Source: Rubrivivax sp. (GTDB taxonomy: Bacteria > Pseudomonadota > Gammaproteobacteria > Burkholderiales > Burkholderiaceae_C). Taken from it: a DNA stretch of 64,000 bases. A program made the translations under genes and the position numbers. The stretch spans positions 1 to 64,000 of the forward strand of contig JAJTDM010000010.1 in assembly GCA_021300575.1 (NCBI GenBank). Reading direction: 5' to 3'. The notes beneath the pieces are model-generated. The model did not search any database, was not told where the DNA came from, and worked only from the letters and a program-made list of their open reading frames with translations. This document shows, piece after piece, positions 36,982-46,025 of this stretch (positions within the stretch are counted from its first letter, which is position 1; the number at the start of each line of letters is the position of its first letter).

Positions 36982-37433
36982 GGGTGGGCTGCTGGTGGAA
37001 GACTGCGGAATGCAGATCCCGTCTCGAGAAACTCAATGAACTCAGCAGGCTTGAGTATGGGCACGCCGTGGAACGGGTGCAAGACGAGGAGGTCCGGATC
37101 GCCGGTCACGAGGGCGTGCGCCAGGCCGTGTACAGCCACTTCCAGGAACTTGTCGTCACGGGGATCTCGGCAAGCCTTGAGCGTGCGACTGACCCGCACG
37201 CGGCGACACACCGCCGCCGTGGCCTGCAGTGCCTGCAATCGCTCATCGGTGGTCAGGTAGGGGTCAAACTTGGGCCGCATCAACACATCAGCCAGCTCAT
37301 CAAAGGTGTCATCGGACAGCAGCAGCAGGCCGCTGTCCAAGCCCGCGTCCACCGCCCGGGCCGGGGTTCCACCTGGGTTCAGCAGCCGACTGATCAGCAC
37401 GTTGGTATCGAAGACCCACCGCCGCTCAGTCAT
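36978..37433 (-). CDS. PIN-family toxin (COG1569 type)
   Basis: 151 residues. PIN residues are visible: Asp in RWVFDTNVLISRLL, Glu in DDTFDELADVLMRPKF, Asp pair in CRDPRDDKFLEVAV, and Asp in ALVTGDPDLLVL. This matches the putative toxin component, PIN family (COG1569), which differs from classical VapC by its opening and length. It overlaps the antitoxin stop by 8 bases and the can start by 4 bases. It is probably an RNase held in check by the Phd-like partner. Confidence 0.88.
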   Translation of the reverse strand: MTERRWVFDTNVLISRLLNPGGTPARAVDAGLDSGLLLLSDDTFDELADVLMRPKFDPYLTTDERLQALQATAAVCRRVRVSRTLKACRDPRDDKFLEVAVHGLAHALVTGDPDLLVLHPFHGVPILKPAEFIEFLETGSAFRSLPPAAHP

Positions 37434-37677
37434 CGGCCTGCAGCAACTCGTCCAGCTTGGCCGGCGTCAGCCCTCGCTCACGGGCCAGGGCGGCGGTTCG
37501 GTCAGCCACACGCCGGAACTCCGCCACCCCAAGGCCTGACAGCCGGCGGTACTCATCGACGGACATCACCACGGCCACATCCCGCTCATGCCGCTGAATG
37601 ATCACCGGCTCACGCGCGGCAGCCTCGATGATCGAGGCAAACCCCTGCTTGGCTTCACTGGCGCTGACGACAGACAT
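37426..37677 (-). CDS. Phd/YefM-family antitoxin
   Basis: 83 residues from ATG 37677; the track start at 37737 adds the promoter. MSVVSASEAKQGFASIIEAAAREPVIIQRHERDVAVVMSVDEYRRL is the Phd/YefM DNA-binding fold; the C-terminus (ALARERGLTPAKLDELLQADD) would bind the toxin. It pairs with the overlapping PIN toxin and probably represses the AT-rich promoter just upstream. Confidence 0.9.
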   Translation of the reverse strand: MSVVSASEAKQGFASIIEAAAREPVIIQRHERDVAVVMSVDEYRRLSGLGVAEFRRVADRTAALARERGLTPAKLDELLQADD

Positions 37678-37755
37678 TGGATATTCCCAAAGTATTATTT
37701 GTCCAAATTGTACAAAATGAACTTTACTTGGCGTCATTCTTGTCGCACCAAGTCC
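37678..37755 (-). promoter_or_regulatory. AT-rich promoter of the phd-PIN-can operon
   Basis: An unusually AT-rich gap in a high-GC window. On the minus strand it has TTGTACAA (a palindrome), TTGGAC and AATAAT in suitable order for a sigma-70 promoter with an overlapping operator. Antitoxin autorepression here would also control carbonic anhydrase. Confidence 0.5.
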
Positions 37756-38283
37756 TCATTGGTAAGACGCATACAGCACCCTGTCGATCACCTCCCCGCG
37801 CTTGAAGGCGCTGCGAGGCTGCACCGACTCCAGGCACATCCCCAGCTTCTCAGCCACACGAATGGAGCGCGCATTGCCTGCGTGGATGGGGGCAAACACC
37901 CGGGTCACGTCGGGCAGCGCCAGCGTCTGGGCCAGCACATGAGCAGCCGCCTGGGCGACCACGCCCTGGCCCCAATGGTCGGGATGCAGCCACCACCCCA
38001 GCTCGACGTTGCAGCGCAGAAAACCTTGAAGAGGATGCATGCCCACGCCACCGCGAGGTACCTCATGGAGGCACACAGCCCATGCCGTTCCGCTCTGGTG
38101 CTGGCCGGTCTCGATCCACCAGCGGGCGTCATCTTCGGTGTAAGGACTTGGCCAGGTGTCCGACATCCAACCCAGGATTCGCTCGTCATTGGCTGCGCGC
38201 GTCAGTGCCGCCACATCTTCGACACGCCAGGCCCTGATCGACCATCCGGGCACGCGCAGCGCATGGGTTGGAGCCCGGTTCAC
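37756..38283 (-). CDS. GNAT acetyltransferase, RimJ/RimL type
   Basis: 175 residues from GTG 38283, which overlaps the liuA stop by 4 bases (GTGA). The GNAT fold shows [22 protein letters not shown] at the start. The acetyl-CoA loop region is [25 protein letters not shown] (Q/R-x-x-G-x-G/A variant), followed by [21 protein letters not shown]. This subgroup acetylates protein N-termini or small amines; the substrate is unknown. It is the last gene of the liuR-liuA operon. Confidence 0.88.
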   Translation of the reverse strand: MNRAPTHALRVPGWSIRAWRVEDVAALTRAANDERILGWMSDTWPSPYTEDDARWWIETGQHQSGTAWAVCLHEVPRGGVGMHPLQGFLRCNVELGWWLHPDHWGQGVVAQAAAHVLAQTLALPDVTRVFAPIHAGNARSIRVAEKLGMCLESVQPRSAFKRGEVIDRVLYASYQ

Positions 38284-39458
38284 ATCGTCTCCGCGAACAA
38301 CTCACGGCCGATCAGCATCCTGCGGATCTCCGACGTGCCCGCGCCAATCTCATACAGCTTGGCATCCCGCCACAGGCGGCCCAGGGGGTACTCGTTGATG
38401 TAGCCGTTGCCGCCGAAAATCTGGATGCCCTCACCCGCCATCCAGGTGGCCTTCTCGGCACACCACAGGATGACGCTGGCGCAGTCCTTGCGCACCTGGC
38501 GCACATGCTCGACCCCGAGCGCGTCCAGGTTCTTGCCCACCGTGTAGCAGAAGGCGCGCGCGGCCTGCAGCACGGTGTACATGTCCGCCACCTTGCCCTG
38601 GATGAGCTGGAATTCGCCGATGCTATGGCCGAACTGCTTGCGGTCGTGGATGTAGGGCACCACGTTGTCCATCACCGCCTGCATGATGCCGATGGGCCCG
38701 GCAGCCAGCACGGCGCGCTCGTAATCCAGGCCGCTCATCAAGACCTTGGCGCCGCCATTGACCACGCCCAGCACGTTCTCGGCCGGCACCTCCACGTCCT
38801 TGAACACCAGCTCACCGGTGTGGGAGCCGCGCATGCCCAGCTTGTCGAGCTTCTGCGCGATGGAAAAGCCCCTCATCCCCTTCTCGATCAGAAAGGCCGT
38901 CACACCCCGGGCTCCGAGCTCGGGTTCGGTCTTGGCGTAGACCACCAGGGTGTCGGCGTCCGGGCCGTTGGTGATCCACATCTTGTTGCCGTTGAGGACG
39001 TAGAAGCCGCCTTTGTCCTGCGCACGCAGCTTCATGCTGATGACGTCCGAGCCGGCACCGGGCTCGCTCATCGCCAGCGCCCCGACATGCTCACCCGAGA
39101 TCAGCTTGGGCAGGTACTTGGCGCGCTGCGCCTCGGTGCCGTTGCGCTTGATCTGGTTCACGCACAGGTTGCTGTGGGCGCCGTAGCTCAAGCCCACACT
39201 GGCGCTCGCCCGGCTGATCTCTTCCATCGCGATCATGTGGGCCAGGTAGCCCATGTTCGCGCCGCCGTAGGCTTCGGACACGGTGATGCCCAACACCCCC
39301 AGCTCACCCATCTTGCGCCACAGGTCCATGGGGAACTGGTCACTGCGGTCGATGTCGGCCGCGCGCGGCGCGATCTCGGCCTGGGCAAAGTCGCGCACCG
39401 AGTCGCGCAGCGCGTCGATGTCCTCACCGAGCTGGAAGTCGAGGCCGGGCAGGTTCAT
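38280..39458 (-). CDS. liuA: Isovaleryl-CoA dehydrogenase
   Basis: 392 residues. It catalyses the first dehydrogenation in leucine breakdown: isovaleryl-CoA to 3-methylcrotonyl-CoA, with FAD. Strong family segments are [41 protein letters not shown] and [26 protein letters not shown]. The catalytic Glu is in the helix [33 protein letters not shown] has no Glu at the short-chain position, as expected for this enzyme. It sits 29 bases after liuR, 21 kb from the other liu genes. ATG 39458 is supported by GGAG upstream. Confidence 0.96.
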   Translation of the reverse strand: MNLPGLDFQLGEDIDALRDSVRDFAQAEIAPRAADIDRSDQFPMDLWRKMGELGVLGITVSEAYGGANMGYLAHMIAMEEISRASASVGLSYGAHSNLCVNQIKRNGTEAQRAKYLPKLISGEHVGALAMSEPGAGSDVISMKLRAQDKGGFYVLNGNKMWITNGPDADTLVVYAKTEPELGARGVTAFLIEKGMRGFSIAQKLDKLGMRGSHTGELVFKDVEVPAENVLGVVNGGAKVLMSGLDYERAVLAAGPIGIMQAVMDNVVPYIHDRKQFGHSIGEFQLIQGKVADMYTVLQAARAFCYTVGKNLDALGVEHVRQVRKDCASVILWCAEKATWMAGEGIQIFGGNGYINEYPLGRLWRDAKLYEIGAGTSEIRRMLIGRELFAETM

Positions 39459-39487
39459 GGAAGGAGCTCCTCAAGGTTCGATCGGAT

Positions 39488-39976
39488 TCAGGATGCTGCA
39501 CGCGCTGCCTTGCGCCGGGCTGGCGCAGCAAGCAGTTGTCGGCAGCGTGCCTCGTGCTGGGCGATTTCCGCCAGGGTGACCTCGATGTCTTCGCGCTGCT
39601 GCTCCAGCAGGGTTCGGTGGACCGACAACACCCGCAGGAAGGCCTGCAACTGGGGCACGGTGTCCGACGGGCTGTCGTACATGTCCACCAATTGCTTGAT
39701 CTCCTGCAGGCTCAGGCCCAGGCGCTTGCCACGCAAGGTCAGCTTCAAGCGGGTTCGGTCACGCTGGGCGTAGACGCGGTTGCGGCCGGCGCGCTGGGGG
39801 GTCAGCAGCCCCTTGTCCTCGTAGAAGCGGATCGCGCGCGGGGTGATGTCGAACTCCTGCGCCAGCTCAGTGATGGTCAGCATGGCCGAAGGGCCCACAC
39901 CTGGGACCTTGGCTTCATTCATCTCGCCCGCGAGCGGGCGGACTTCAGGGGACGCAGTGCTGCGGGCAGCGGCCAT
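39488..39976 (-). CDS. liuR: MerR-family regulator of leucine/isovalerate degradation
   Basis: Up to 162 residues from ATG 39976; ATG 39922 or 39883 (MLTITELAQEF) are possible starts, and the track start 40936 runs through the divergent gene. The MerR helix-turn-helix is ITELAQEFDITPRAIRFYEDKGLLTPQ, followed by RTRLKLTLRGKRLGLSLQEIKQLVDMYD and a dimerisation coiled coil. There is no metal-binding cysteine cluster. LiuR proteins respond to branched-chain acyl-CoA levels and bind palindromes such as the one at 39990-40005. Its neighbour liuA supports the call. Confidence 0.9.
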   Translation of the reverse strand: MAAARSTASPEVRPLAGEMNEAKVPGVGPSAMLTITELAQEFDITPRAIRFYEDKGLLTPQRAGRNRVYAQRDRTRLKLTLRGKRLGLSLQEIKQLVDMYDSPSDTVPQLQAFLRVLSVHRTLLEQQREDIEVTLAEIAQHEARCRQLLAAPARRKAARAAS

Positions 39977-39989
39977 CGTTAGACTGACG

Positions 39990-40005
39990 TTGACGTAAAC
40001 GTCAA
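39990..40005. promoter_or_regulatory. Probable LiuR operator upstream of liuR
   Basis: TTGACGTAAACGTCAA is a 16-base palindrome with perfect 7-base half-sites, between the divergent liuR and metallo-beta-lactamase-fold genes. It matches the site before mccB at 14 of 16 positions. It would let LiuR control itself and liuA, and perhaps the divergent gene. Confidence 0.8.
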
Positions 40006-40027
40006 TCAATGTAACCCGAAGCCGTTC

Positions 40028-41182
40028 ATGCCCCCATCTCCCGACACCGCACCCACCCTTCGGCCGGATCCGCCGCCGCAGCCCACGGGCGAAGCCGCGC
40101 TGCACTTCCCCTTGGGTGAGGCCTTGCCGCAGACCGGCCACACGCTGGAAGTGGCACCCGGCCTGCACTGGGTGCGCATGGCCCTGCCCTTTGCGCTGGA
40201 CCACATCAACCTGTGGCTCCTGCGTGACCGGCTCGACGGGCGAGAGGGCTGGAGCATCGTCGACTGCGGGATCGACAACGCGGCCACCCGCGCAGCCTGG
40301 GAGCACGTCTTTGAGCAGGCACTGCAAGGTCTGCCGGTGCTGCGCGTGCTGGTCACCCACATGCACCCGGATCACCTGGGGCTGGCGCACTGGATCGCCG
40401 AGCGATGGAGTACGCCGGACCACGCCTGCCGGCTGTGGATCAGCAGCACGGACTGGCATGCCGCGCAGGTGGCCCTGCGCGGCACCGGAGGGGCGGGTGG
40501 GGACATGGCTGCCGATTTCTTCCGCCTGCACGGCCTCACAGACGCAGGTGTGCTCGAGGGGGTGCGCGAACGTCGCGGGCACTATGCCAGCCTCGTGCCC
40601 CGGGTACCGGAGCGCTACCGACGCTTGATGGACGGGCAGGAGGTGGTCATCCATGGCCAGGCATGGACGTGCATGGCCGGGTACGGCCACGCGCCGGAGC
40701 ACATCAGCCTGCACAGCCCCCCGCAGAACGTGCTGATCTCGGGCGACATGGTGCTGCCACGCATCTCCACCAACGTGAGCGTCTACCCCATGGAGCCGGA
40801 AGCCGGGGCCCTGACCCTGTTTCTGGACTCGCTGGACCGCCTGCGCACACTGCCCAGCGGCACACTGGTGCTGCCGAGTCACGGACGGCCCTTCACCGGA
40901 CTGCACACCCGCATCGACCAGTTGCAGGCGCATCACGAAGCCCGCCTGGCCGACGCCTGGGCCGTCTGCACGGCCACCCCCTGCTCAGCCGCAGAGTTGC
41001 TGCCGGTACTGTTCAAGCGCACACTGGACCTGCACCAGACCACCTTTGCCATGGGGGAGGCCGTGGCCCATGCGCATGCCCTGTGGAGCCGCGGCCAGGT
41101 GACCCCAGTGGATGGCAGCGATGGCATCAGACGCTGGCAGGCCGTGCCACCCCGCACGGGTAACGGATCGCGCGGGGCTTGA
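40028..41182 (+). CDS. Metallo-beta-lactamase-fold hydrolase
   Basis: 384 residues. The metal motif is VTHMHPDHLG (HxHxDH), with later ligands in YGHAPEHISLH, ISGDMVLP and LPSHGRPF. The length and C-terminal helices resemble the LACTB2/hydroxyacylglutathione-hydrolase-like group, which cleave thioesters or phosphodiesters. It is divergent from liuR across 51 bases containing the LiuR operator, so it may belong to the liu regulon, for example as an acyl-CoA thioesterase. That role is an inference. Confidence 0.88.
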   Translation: MPPSPDTAPTLRPDPPPQPTGEAALHFPLGEALPQTGHTLEVAPGLHWVRMALPFALDHINLWLLRDRLDGREGWSIVDCGIDNAATRAAWEHVFEQALQGLPVLRVLVTHMHPDHLGLAHWIAERWSTPDHACRLWISSTDWHAAQVALRGTGGAGGDMAADFFRLHGLTDAGVLEGVRERRGHYASLVPRVPERYRRLMDGQEVVIHGQAWTCMAGYGHAPEHISLHSPPQNVLISGDMVLPRISTNVSVYPMEPEAGALTLFLDSLDRLRTLPSGTLVLPSHGRPFTGLHTRIDQLQAHHEARLADAWAVCTATPCSAAELLPVLFKRTLDLHQTTFAMGEAVAHAHALWSRGQVTPVDGSDGIRRWQAVPPRTGNGSRGA

Positions 41183-41454
41183 AGCGCCTGGGCTCGACCC
41201 CGCGAAGGAGCGGCCTCCGATCACGGAGACCGCCCATCCTCGATCCACAACGTGGGGCGTCAAAGCGCCCTCTCCCTGATGGCCCTGAACCGCGGTGCCC
41301 GCCCAACAGCAGCAGCACCGAAAGCCCTGACAGCTGCAGCTGAGTGTGCCGAACAGCTCGGCCCGCGTCACTCCCCCAAAAGTTACAAGTCTTCGAAAAT
41401 CTCCGGCAGGCAACCGCCACGTTGAATCCTGCCCGGCCCCGGTGGCCGGGCGTC
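41183..41454. other. Convergent intergenic region
   Basis: These 272 bases between two convergent genes show no ORF with a plausible start and no recognisable element except the GC hairpin at 41431-41451. The track ORFs crossing it are shadows. Confidence 0.6.
41431..41451. terminator. GC-rich hairpin after the metallopeptidase gene
   Basis: GCCCGGCC and GGCCGGGC form a perfect 8-base stem around CCGGT, directly after the minus-strand metallopeptidase stop. It lacks a T-run on either strand, so it may only stabilise the 3' end or assist termination. Confidence 0.4.
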
Positions 41455-42426
41455 TCAATCGAGCACCGGCAGCACCTCGGTCTTCAGCACCCCGCGGGCG
41501 TTTTCAAAGTCCGGCAGGACAGAGCGCACCACCTCCCAGAAGGCGCCAGAGTGGTTCATCTCGCGCAGATGCGCCAATTCATGCGCCACCACGTAATCGA
41601 TCACCGGGACGGCAAAGTGCACCAGCCGCCAGTTCAGGCGGATGGAGCCGTCCGCGCGCGCACTGCCCCAGCGGGTGGAGGCCGAACTGAGCGACAGCCG
41701 CCGCACCTGCACGCCCAGGCGCTGCGCGAACTCGGCACAGCGCTCTTCGAAAACCCGCCGCGCCTGGCGCTGCAGCCAGCTCTGCACAGCGTCACGCAAC
41801 TGGGCGGGAGCCACGGTTTGCGGCAGGCCCACGTGCAGGGTCAGTCGCGGGACACCGGGCAGTGCGGCCGCATCACTGTGCAGAACGGCACCTGTCACCC
41901 GTGGGTCCACGATCACGATGACGGTCTCGCCCAGGAAGGGAATGGTGGTGCCGTCCCTCCAGTCCACGCGGGCCTGGGCCAGCCGGCGGGCGCGCTCCTG
42001 CTGCTCCTGCAGCTTGCGCAGGATCCAGCGTGACTTCTCCCGCAGAGCCGCCTCCACCTCGCCCACGCCCACCCAGCGCGGCGCACTGACCGTCAGCCCC
42101 TCGGGCCCGATGACGAAACCGATGCTGCGCCGCCGCGCGCGCCGGAACTCGAACGCGACGCGGTGCCCCTCCAGCAGCATCTCGCGATCCGCCCGCGGGT
42201 GGGCGAAGGAGGCAGGTGTGAGGCGCTCCGGGGCCACGGCATGGGAGAGTGGCTGCGCAGGGCGCTCAAGGCCAGCCAAGCCCGCCGGGGCCTTGGCCGG
42301 TTCGGCCGTTCGGGGTGCGCCTGCGTCCTCAGGCTCACCGAACAGCGACAACTGTCGCGCTGGCTCTGGTGCTTGACGGTTCGGCACTTCGTCAGCCTCG
42401 ATCGGGTAAGGACCGGGGTGTCCCAT
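41455..42426 (-). CDS. YgjP-like (SprT/M48-type, DUF45) zinc metallopeptidase
   Basis: 323 residues. The active site is DYVVAHELAHLREMNHSGAFWEVV: HExxH zinc ligands with the third His ligand in NHSGAFW, as in YgjP/DUF45 proteins. Before it lies the DUF45 core (RRSIGFVIGPEGLTVSAPRW, KSRWILRKLQEQQ, STRWGSARADGSIRLNWRL). The first about 90 residues are proline/alanine rich and probably disordered. ATG 42426 overlaps the plsC stop by 35 bases; a later start is possible. It is probably a cytosolic protease of unknown substrate. Confidence 0.88.
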   Translation of the reverse strand: MGHPGPYPIEADEVPNRQAPEPARQLSLFGEPEDAGAPRTAEPAKAPAGLAGLERPAQPLSHAVAPERLTPASFAHPRADREMLLEGHRVAFEFRRARRRSIGFVIGPEGLTVSAPRWVGVGEVEAALREKSRWILRKLQEQQERARRLAQARVDWRDGTTIPFLGETVIVIVDPRVTGAVLHSDAAALPGVPRLTLHVGLPQTVAPAQLRDAVQSWLQRQARRVFEERCAEFAQRLGVQVRRLSLSSASTRWGSARADGSIRLNWRLVHFAVPVIDYVVAHELAHLREMNHSGAFWEVVRSVLPDFENARGVLKTEVLPVLD

Positions 42427-43186
42427 GCCCTTGGGCTGGCGCGTAGGCCTCGGGGTCCAGGCGGCGCATCTCGGCCTCGATCCAGGCCTCCACCTGCGCC
42501 ATCAGTTCATCGGGCTGGCGCCCCACGCTCGAAATGGGCTCACCGATCGAGACAGGCACCACGCCAGGCCGCAACAGGAAACTCTTGCGCGGCCAGCACC
42601 GTGCCGAGGCCACGGCGATGGGCACGATGGGCACGCCCGCCGCAATGGCCAGGCGTGAGGCGCCTGACTTGTAGTTCTCCTGGCTCCCCCGCGCAGCGCG
42701 CGTCCCCTCCGGGAACATGATTACCCAGGTGCCTTCAGAGAAGAGCCTGCGGCCCTGCTCGGCCACCTTGTTCCAGGCCTCAGTGCGCCGGCTGCGGTCA
42801 ATGTGCACCATGTCCAGCCGCCCCATGGCCCAACCGAAGAACGGCACCTGCAGCAGTTCCTTCTTGAACACGTAGGCCAACGGGTGCGGCATCAGCGTGG
42901 GGAAGAAGAAGGTCTCCCAGGTGGACTGGTGCTTGGGGGCCAGCAGCACGGCCGAAGTGGCTTGCGCGGCCGTGGGCACATGTTCCAGACCCGTCACCCG
43001 GGCCCGCACGCCGCAGATGACCCGCGCGCCCCAGATGGCCAAACGCAGCCAACCCACGGCCACCCAGTACAGGCGCGGGCCGCGCCAGATGATCGACAAC
43101 AGCAGCACCACCACGGCCCACGGCATGACCGTGGCGATGAGAAACATCACGTAGAGGGCCGAACGCAAAGCCCAGACCGCGCGCAT
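42392..43186 (-). CDS. plsC: 1-acyl-sn-glycerol-3-phosphate acyltransferase
   Basis: 264 residues from ATG 43186; the 436-residue track ORF starts inside gmhB in another frame. A hydrophobic N-terminus (YVMFLIATVMPWAVVVLLLSIIW) anchors it to the inner membrane. Acyltransferase motifs are KHQSTWETFFFP, an H-x4-E version of the usual H-x4-D, then MVHIDRS, IMFPEGTRAARG (phosphate binding), and VPIVPIAV. It acylates lysophosphatidate to phosphatidate. The start overlaps the gmhB stop by one base (TGATG). Confidence 0.93.
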   Translation of the reverse strand: MRAVWALRSALYVMFLIATVMPWAVVVLLLSIIWRGPRLYWVAVGWLRLAIWGARVICGVRARVTGLEHVPTAAQATSAVLLAPKHQSTWETFFFPTLMPHPLAYVFKKELLQVPFFGWAMGRLDMVHIDRSRRTEAWNKVAEQGRRLFSEGTWVIMFPEGTRAARGSQENYKSGASRLAIAAGVPIVPIAVASARCWPRKSFLLRPGVVPVSIGEPISSVGRQPDELMAQVEAWIEAEMRRLDPEAYAPAQGHGTPRSLPDRG

Positions 43187-43776
43187 CAGGTGGCACCCCC
43201 CGCCACCGGGGAGGCAGCGCGTTGCTGCCGCGCGATCAAGTGCTCCGCAAAGGCTGCCAGGTCCGCATGCACGCGCACCCCTGGCACCACCTGCCGCCAC
43301 TGCTCGATCTGTGATTCGTCCAGCGCGGCAGCGCGGCCAGTGCGCACCAGGTGCGGCTCGCACCCGGCAGCTTGGGCCGCCTGCAGGTCCCGCAAGGTAT
43401 CGGCCGCGACCGGCACCTGGTGCAGGTCGATGCCGTAGCGCCGCCCGATCTCCAGCATCATGCCGGGCAACGGCTTGCGGCATTCGCAACGATCCTCGGG
43501 CGTGTGGGGGCAGAAGAACACGGCATCCAGCCGGGCGCCTTGCGCCTGCATGAGCTTGTTCATGTGGGCGTGGATCAGGTTGACCGAGGCCATGTCGATC
43601 ATGCCGCGCCCGATGCCCGCCTGGTTGGTGGCCACTACGGCGTGCCAGCCCGCATGGTTCAGACGCGACACCGCCTCCAGAGCCCCAGGGATGGGCACCC
43701 ACTCTGCTGCAGCCTTGACGTGGTCGTCCCGGTACTCGTTGAGGATGCCGTCGCGGCCGAGGATGATCAGCTTCAC
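43186..43776 (-). CDS. gmhB: HAD-family heptose-bisphosphate phosphatase (GmhB-like) lacking the nucleophile Asp
   Basis: 196 residues from GTG 43776. GmhB removes the 7-phosphate from D-glycero-manno-heptose 1,7-bisphosphate in LPS core synthesis. Family features are NHAGWHAVVATNQAGIGRG, the zinc loop FFCPHTPEDRCECRKPLPGM with its Cys and His ligands, and ADTLRDLQAAQAAGC. HAD motif I, normally DxDG, reads ILGRDGI here: the nucleophile Asp codon is GGC (Gly), while the second Asp is kept. Without that Asp the classical mechanism should fail. It is in an operon glyQ-glyS-gmhB-plsC. Confidence 0.85.
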   Translation of the reverse strand: MKLIILGRDGILNEYRDDHVKAAAEWVPIPGALEAVSRLNHAGWHAVVATNQAGIGRGMIDMASVNLIHAHMNKLMQAQGARLDAVFFCPHTPEDRCECRKPLPGMMLEIGRRYGIDLHQVPVAADTLRDLQAAQAAGCEPHLVRTGRAAALDESQIEQWRQVVPGVRVHADLAAFAEHLIARQQRAASPVAGGAT

Positions 43777-43842
43777 ACGCTGATTATCACGGCCACCGCC
43801 GGCCCGTGGCGCCCGTGTCCCAGCCCGCGAACGTGCCGGAGA

Positions 43843-46023
43843 TCAGGCCGCCAGGCGCGACAGGTCGGCCACCTGGTTCATGGCGGCATGCAAGGCGCGC
43901 AGCAAGGACAGGCGGTTGGCGCGCAGCACGGGGTCCTCGGCATTGACCATCACGGCGTCGAAGAAGGCGTCCACGGGGTCCTTCAGTGCGGCCAGCGCTT
44001 GCAGCGACGCCGTGAGGTCGCCCGCAGCCAATGCGGCCTGTGCTTGGGCATGCACCTGCGCCAGCGCCACCCACAGCTCGCGCTCGGCAGGCTCCTTCAG
44101 CAGGGTTTGCCTCACCTGCTCGATGAGCTCCAAAGGGCTCTGGTGGAAAACCCGCCCATCGTCCGACTTCTTCAGGATATTGCCCACGCGCTTGTTGGCC
44201 GCGGCCAGCGCAGGAGCTTCGGGCAAGGTGGCAAATGCGCGCACCGCCGCCAGGCGCTGGGGCAGGCCGGCCCACTGAGCCTGCCTCACGGCCAGCACGG
44301 CGTCCACCTCGTGCGCACTGGCGCCCTGCTCGCGCAGCCAGCCGGCAAGACGCTCATACAGGAAGTGCAGGACCTCGGCCTGCGCGGCTCCGTGGCCGTC
44401 CGGGAAGGCCTTGAACGCGGAATCGACCAGGTGCGGCACCGACAAGGGCAGCGCTCGCTCCACCAGCATGCGCACCACGCCCAGCGCGTGACGCCGCAGG
44501 GCGAAGGGGTCTTTGTCGCCGGTGGGCAGCTGGCCGATGCCGAACAGGCCGGCCAGCGTCTCCAGCTTGTCCGCCAGCGCGACGCACAAGCCCACATCGC
44601 CCCGGGGCAGCACATCGCCGGCAAAGCGGGGCTTGTAGTGGTCTTCGATGGCGTCGGCCACCGCCTCGCGCAGGCCGTCGTGGCGCGCGTAGTACGCGCC
44701 CATGATGCCCTGCAGCTCGGGGAACTCCCCCACCATGTCGGTCAGCAGGTCGGCCTTGGCCAGCGTGGCGGCCTCGTCGGCCAGATCGGCCAGACTCAAG
44801 CCTCCCAGCTGCTCGCCAATGCCGCGGGCGATGGCGCGCACGCGCTCCACACGCTCACCCTGCGTGCCCAGCTTGCCGTGATACACCACCTTGGCCAGGC
44901 CCGGCACGCGCGAGGCCAGCGTGCGCTTGCGGTCCTGGTCGAAGAAGAACTTGGCGTCGGCCAGGCGCGGACGGACCACACGCTCGTTGCCACTGATCAC
45001 CCGGGACGGGTCGACCGGGCTGATGTTGCTGACGATGAGGAAGCGGTGGGTCAGGCGGCCGGCCGCATCCACCAGCGGAAAGTACTTCTGATTGGCCTTC
45101 ATCGTCAGGATGAGGCACTCCTGCGGCACGGCGAGGAACTCCGGCTCGAAGCTGCACAGCAGCACGTTCGGGCGCTCCACCAGTGCCGTGACTTCGTCCA
45201 GCAAGGCCTCGTCCTCGATGGGCTGCAGGCCCTCGCGCGCGGCGGCTTGCGTCAACTGGCGCACGATCTCTGCACGCCGCGCAGCGAACGAGGGGATCAC
45301 CGCGCCCTGCTCCTGGAGCGTGCTTTCGTAGGCGTCGGCATGCGGGATCTCCAGGGCCTCGGCGGCCGCCTCGAAGCGATGACCGCGGGTGGAGCGCCCA
45401 GCCTGCAGACCCAGGGCGGACACCGGCACCACCTCGGCCCCGTGCAAGGCCACCAGGCCATGCGCCGGACGCACAAAGTGCACGCTGGACCAGCCGTCGG
45501 CCAGTTGGTACTGCATCACCTTCGGAATCGGCAGGCGGGCCAGCGCCTCGTCCAGCGCCCTCTGCAGGCCGGCAGCCAGGGGCACGCCCGCTTGGACTGC
45601 GTCCAGGTACAGGGCTTCGGCCTTGCCATCGGGCGCGCGGCGCAGGGTGGGCACCACCGAGGCGTCGGCGCCCAGGGCAGCCAGCTTCTTGAGCAAGGCG
45701 GGCGTGGGCGCACCACTGGCGTCCAGCGCCACCGCCACCGGCATGAGCTTCTGCGACACGGGCTTGTCTGGCGCCACCGGGCTCACGGCGCTCAAGTGCG
45801 CAGCCATCCGCCGGGGAGAGGCAAACGGTGTGAGGACCGCATCGGCAGCGGCCAGGCCCTGGGCCTTGAGACTGTCGGCCAGGACTTGCGCAAAAGCCTC
45901 GCCAAGCTTCTTCAGGGCCTTGGGCGGCAGTTCTTCGACGAAGAGTTCGACCAGCAGGCTGCGGGTGGCCGCTGAAACAGCCTGGGCGGCCGGGCCATTC
46001 AGTAAAGAGGACGTCGCGCTCAT
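43843..46023 (-). CDS. glyS: Glycine-tRNA ligase, beta subunit
   Basis: 726 residues, normal for bacterial GlyS. It opens RSLLVELFVEELPPKALKKLGEAFA and contains FASPRRMAAHL, VIPSFAARRAEIVRQL, PQECLILTMKANQKYFPL, FFDQDRKRTLASRVPGLAKVVYHGKLGT and a C-terminal anticodon-binding region (FFDAVMVNAEDPVLRANRLSLL). It recognises tRNA-Gly within the alpha2-beta2 enzyme. It starts 2 bases after glyQ ends. Confidence 0.97.
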   Translation of the reverse strand: MSATSSLLNGPAAQAVSAATRSLLVELFVEELPPKALKKLGEAFAQVLADSLKAQGLAAADAVLTPFASPRRMAAHLSAVSPVAPDKPVSQKLMPVAVALDASGAPTPALLKKLAALGADASVVPTLRRAPDGKAEALYLDAVQAGVPLAAGLQRALDEALARLPIPKVMQYQLADGWSSVHFVRPAHGLVALHGAEVVPVSALGLQAGRSTRGHRFEAAAEALEIPHADAYESTLQEQGAVIPSFAARRAEIVRQLTQAAAREGLQPIEDEALLDEVTALVERPNVLLCSFEPEFLAVPQECLILTMKANQKYFPLVDAAGRLTHRFLIVSNISPVDPSRVISGNERVVRPRLADAKFFFDQDRKRTLASRVPGLAKVVYHGKLGTQGERVERVRAIARGIGEQLGGLSLADLADEAATLAKADLLTDMVGEFPELQGIMGAYYARHDGLREAVADAIEDHYKPRFAGDVLPRGDVGLCVALADKLETLAGLFGIGQLPTGDKDPFALRRHALGVVRMLVERALPLSVPHLVDSAFKAFPDGHGAAQAEVLHFLYERLAGWLREQGASAHEVDAVLAVRQAQWAGLPQRLAAVRAFATLPEAPALAAANKRVGNILKKSDDGRVFHQSPLELIEQVRQTLLKEPAERELWVALAQVHAQAQAALAAGDLTASLQALAALKDPVDAFFDAVMVNAEDPVLRANRLSLLRALHAAMNQVADLSRLAA

Positions 46024-46025
46024 GC

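Noticed and set aside
39977-40936. N-terminal 320 residues of the 482-residue liuR track ORF
   Set aside because: They are antisense to the metallo-beta-lactamase-fold gene and cross the operator; MerR proteins start at the helix-turn-helix.
43351-45975. 874-residue plus-strand ORF
   Set aside because: It is the antisense shadow of glyS and gmhB; its His/Gly/Leu-rich composition is typical of reverse frames of high-GC genes, and glyS is unmistakable on the other strand.
43186-46023. glyS-gmhB gap (43777-43842) as a small gene
   Set aside because: Only 66 bases with no ORF or structured RNA feature that I could support.
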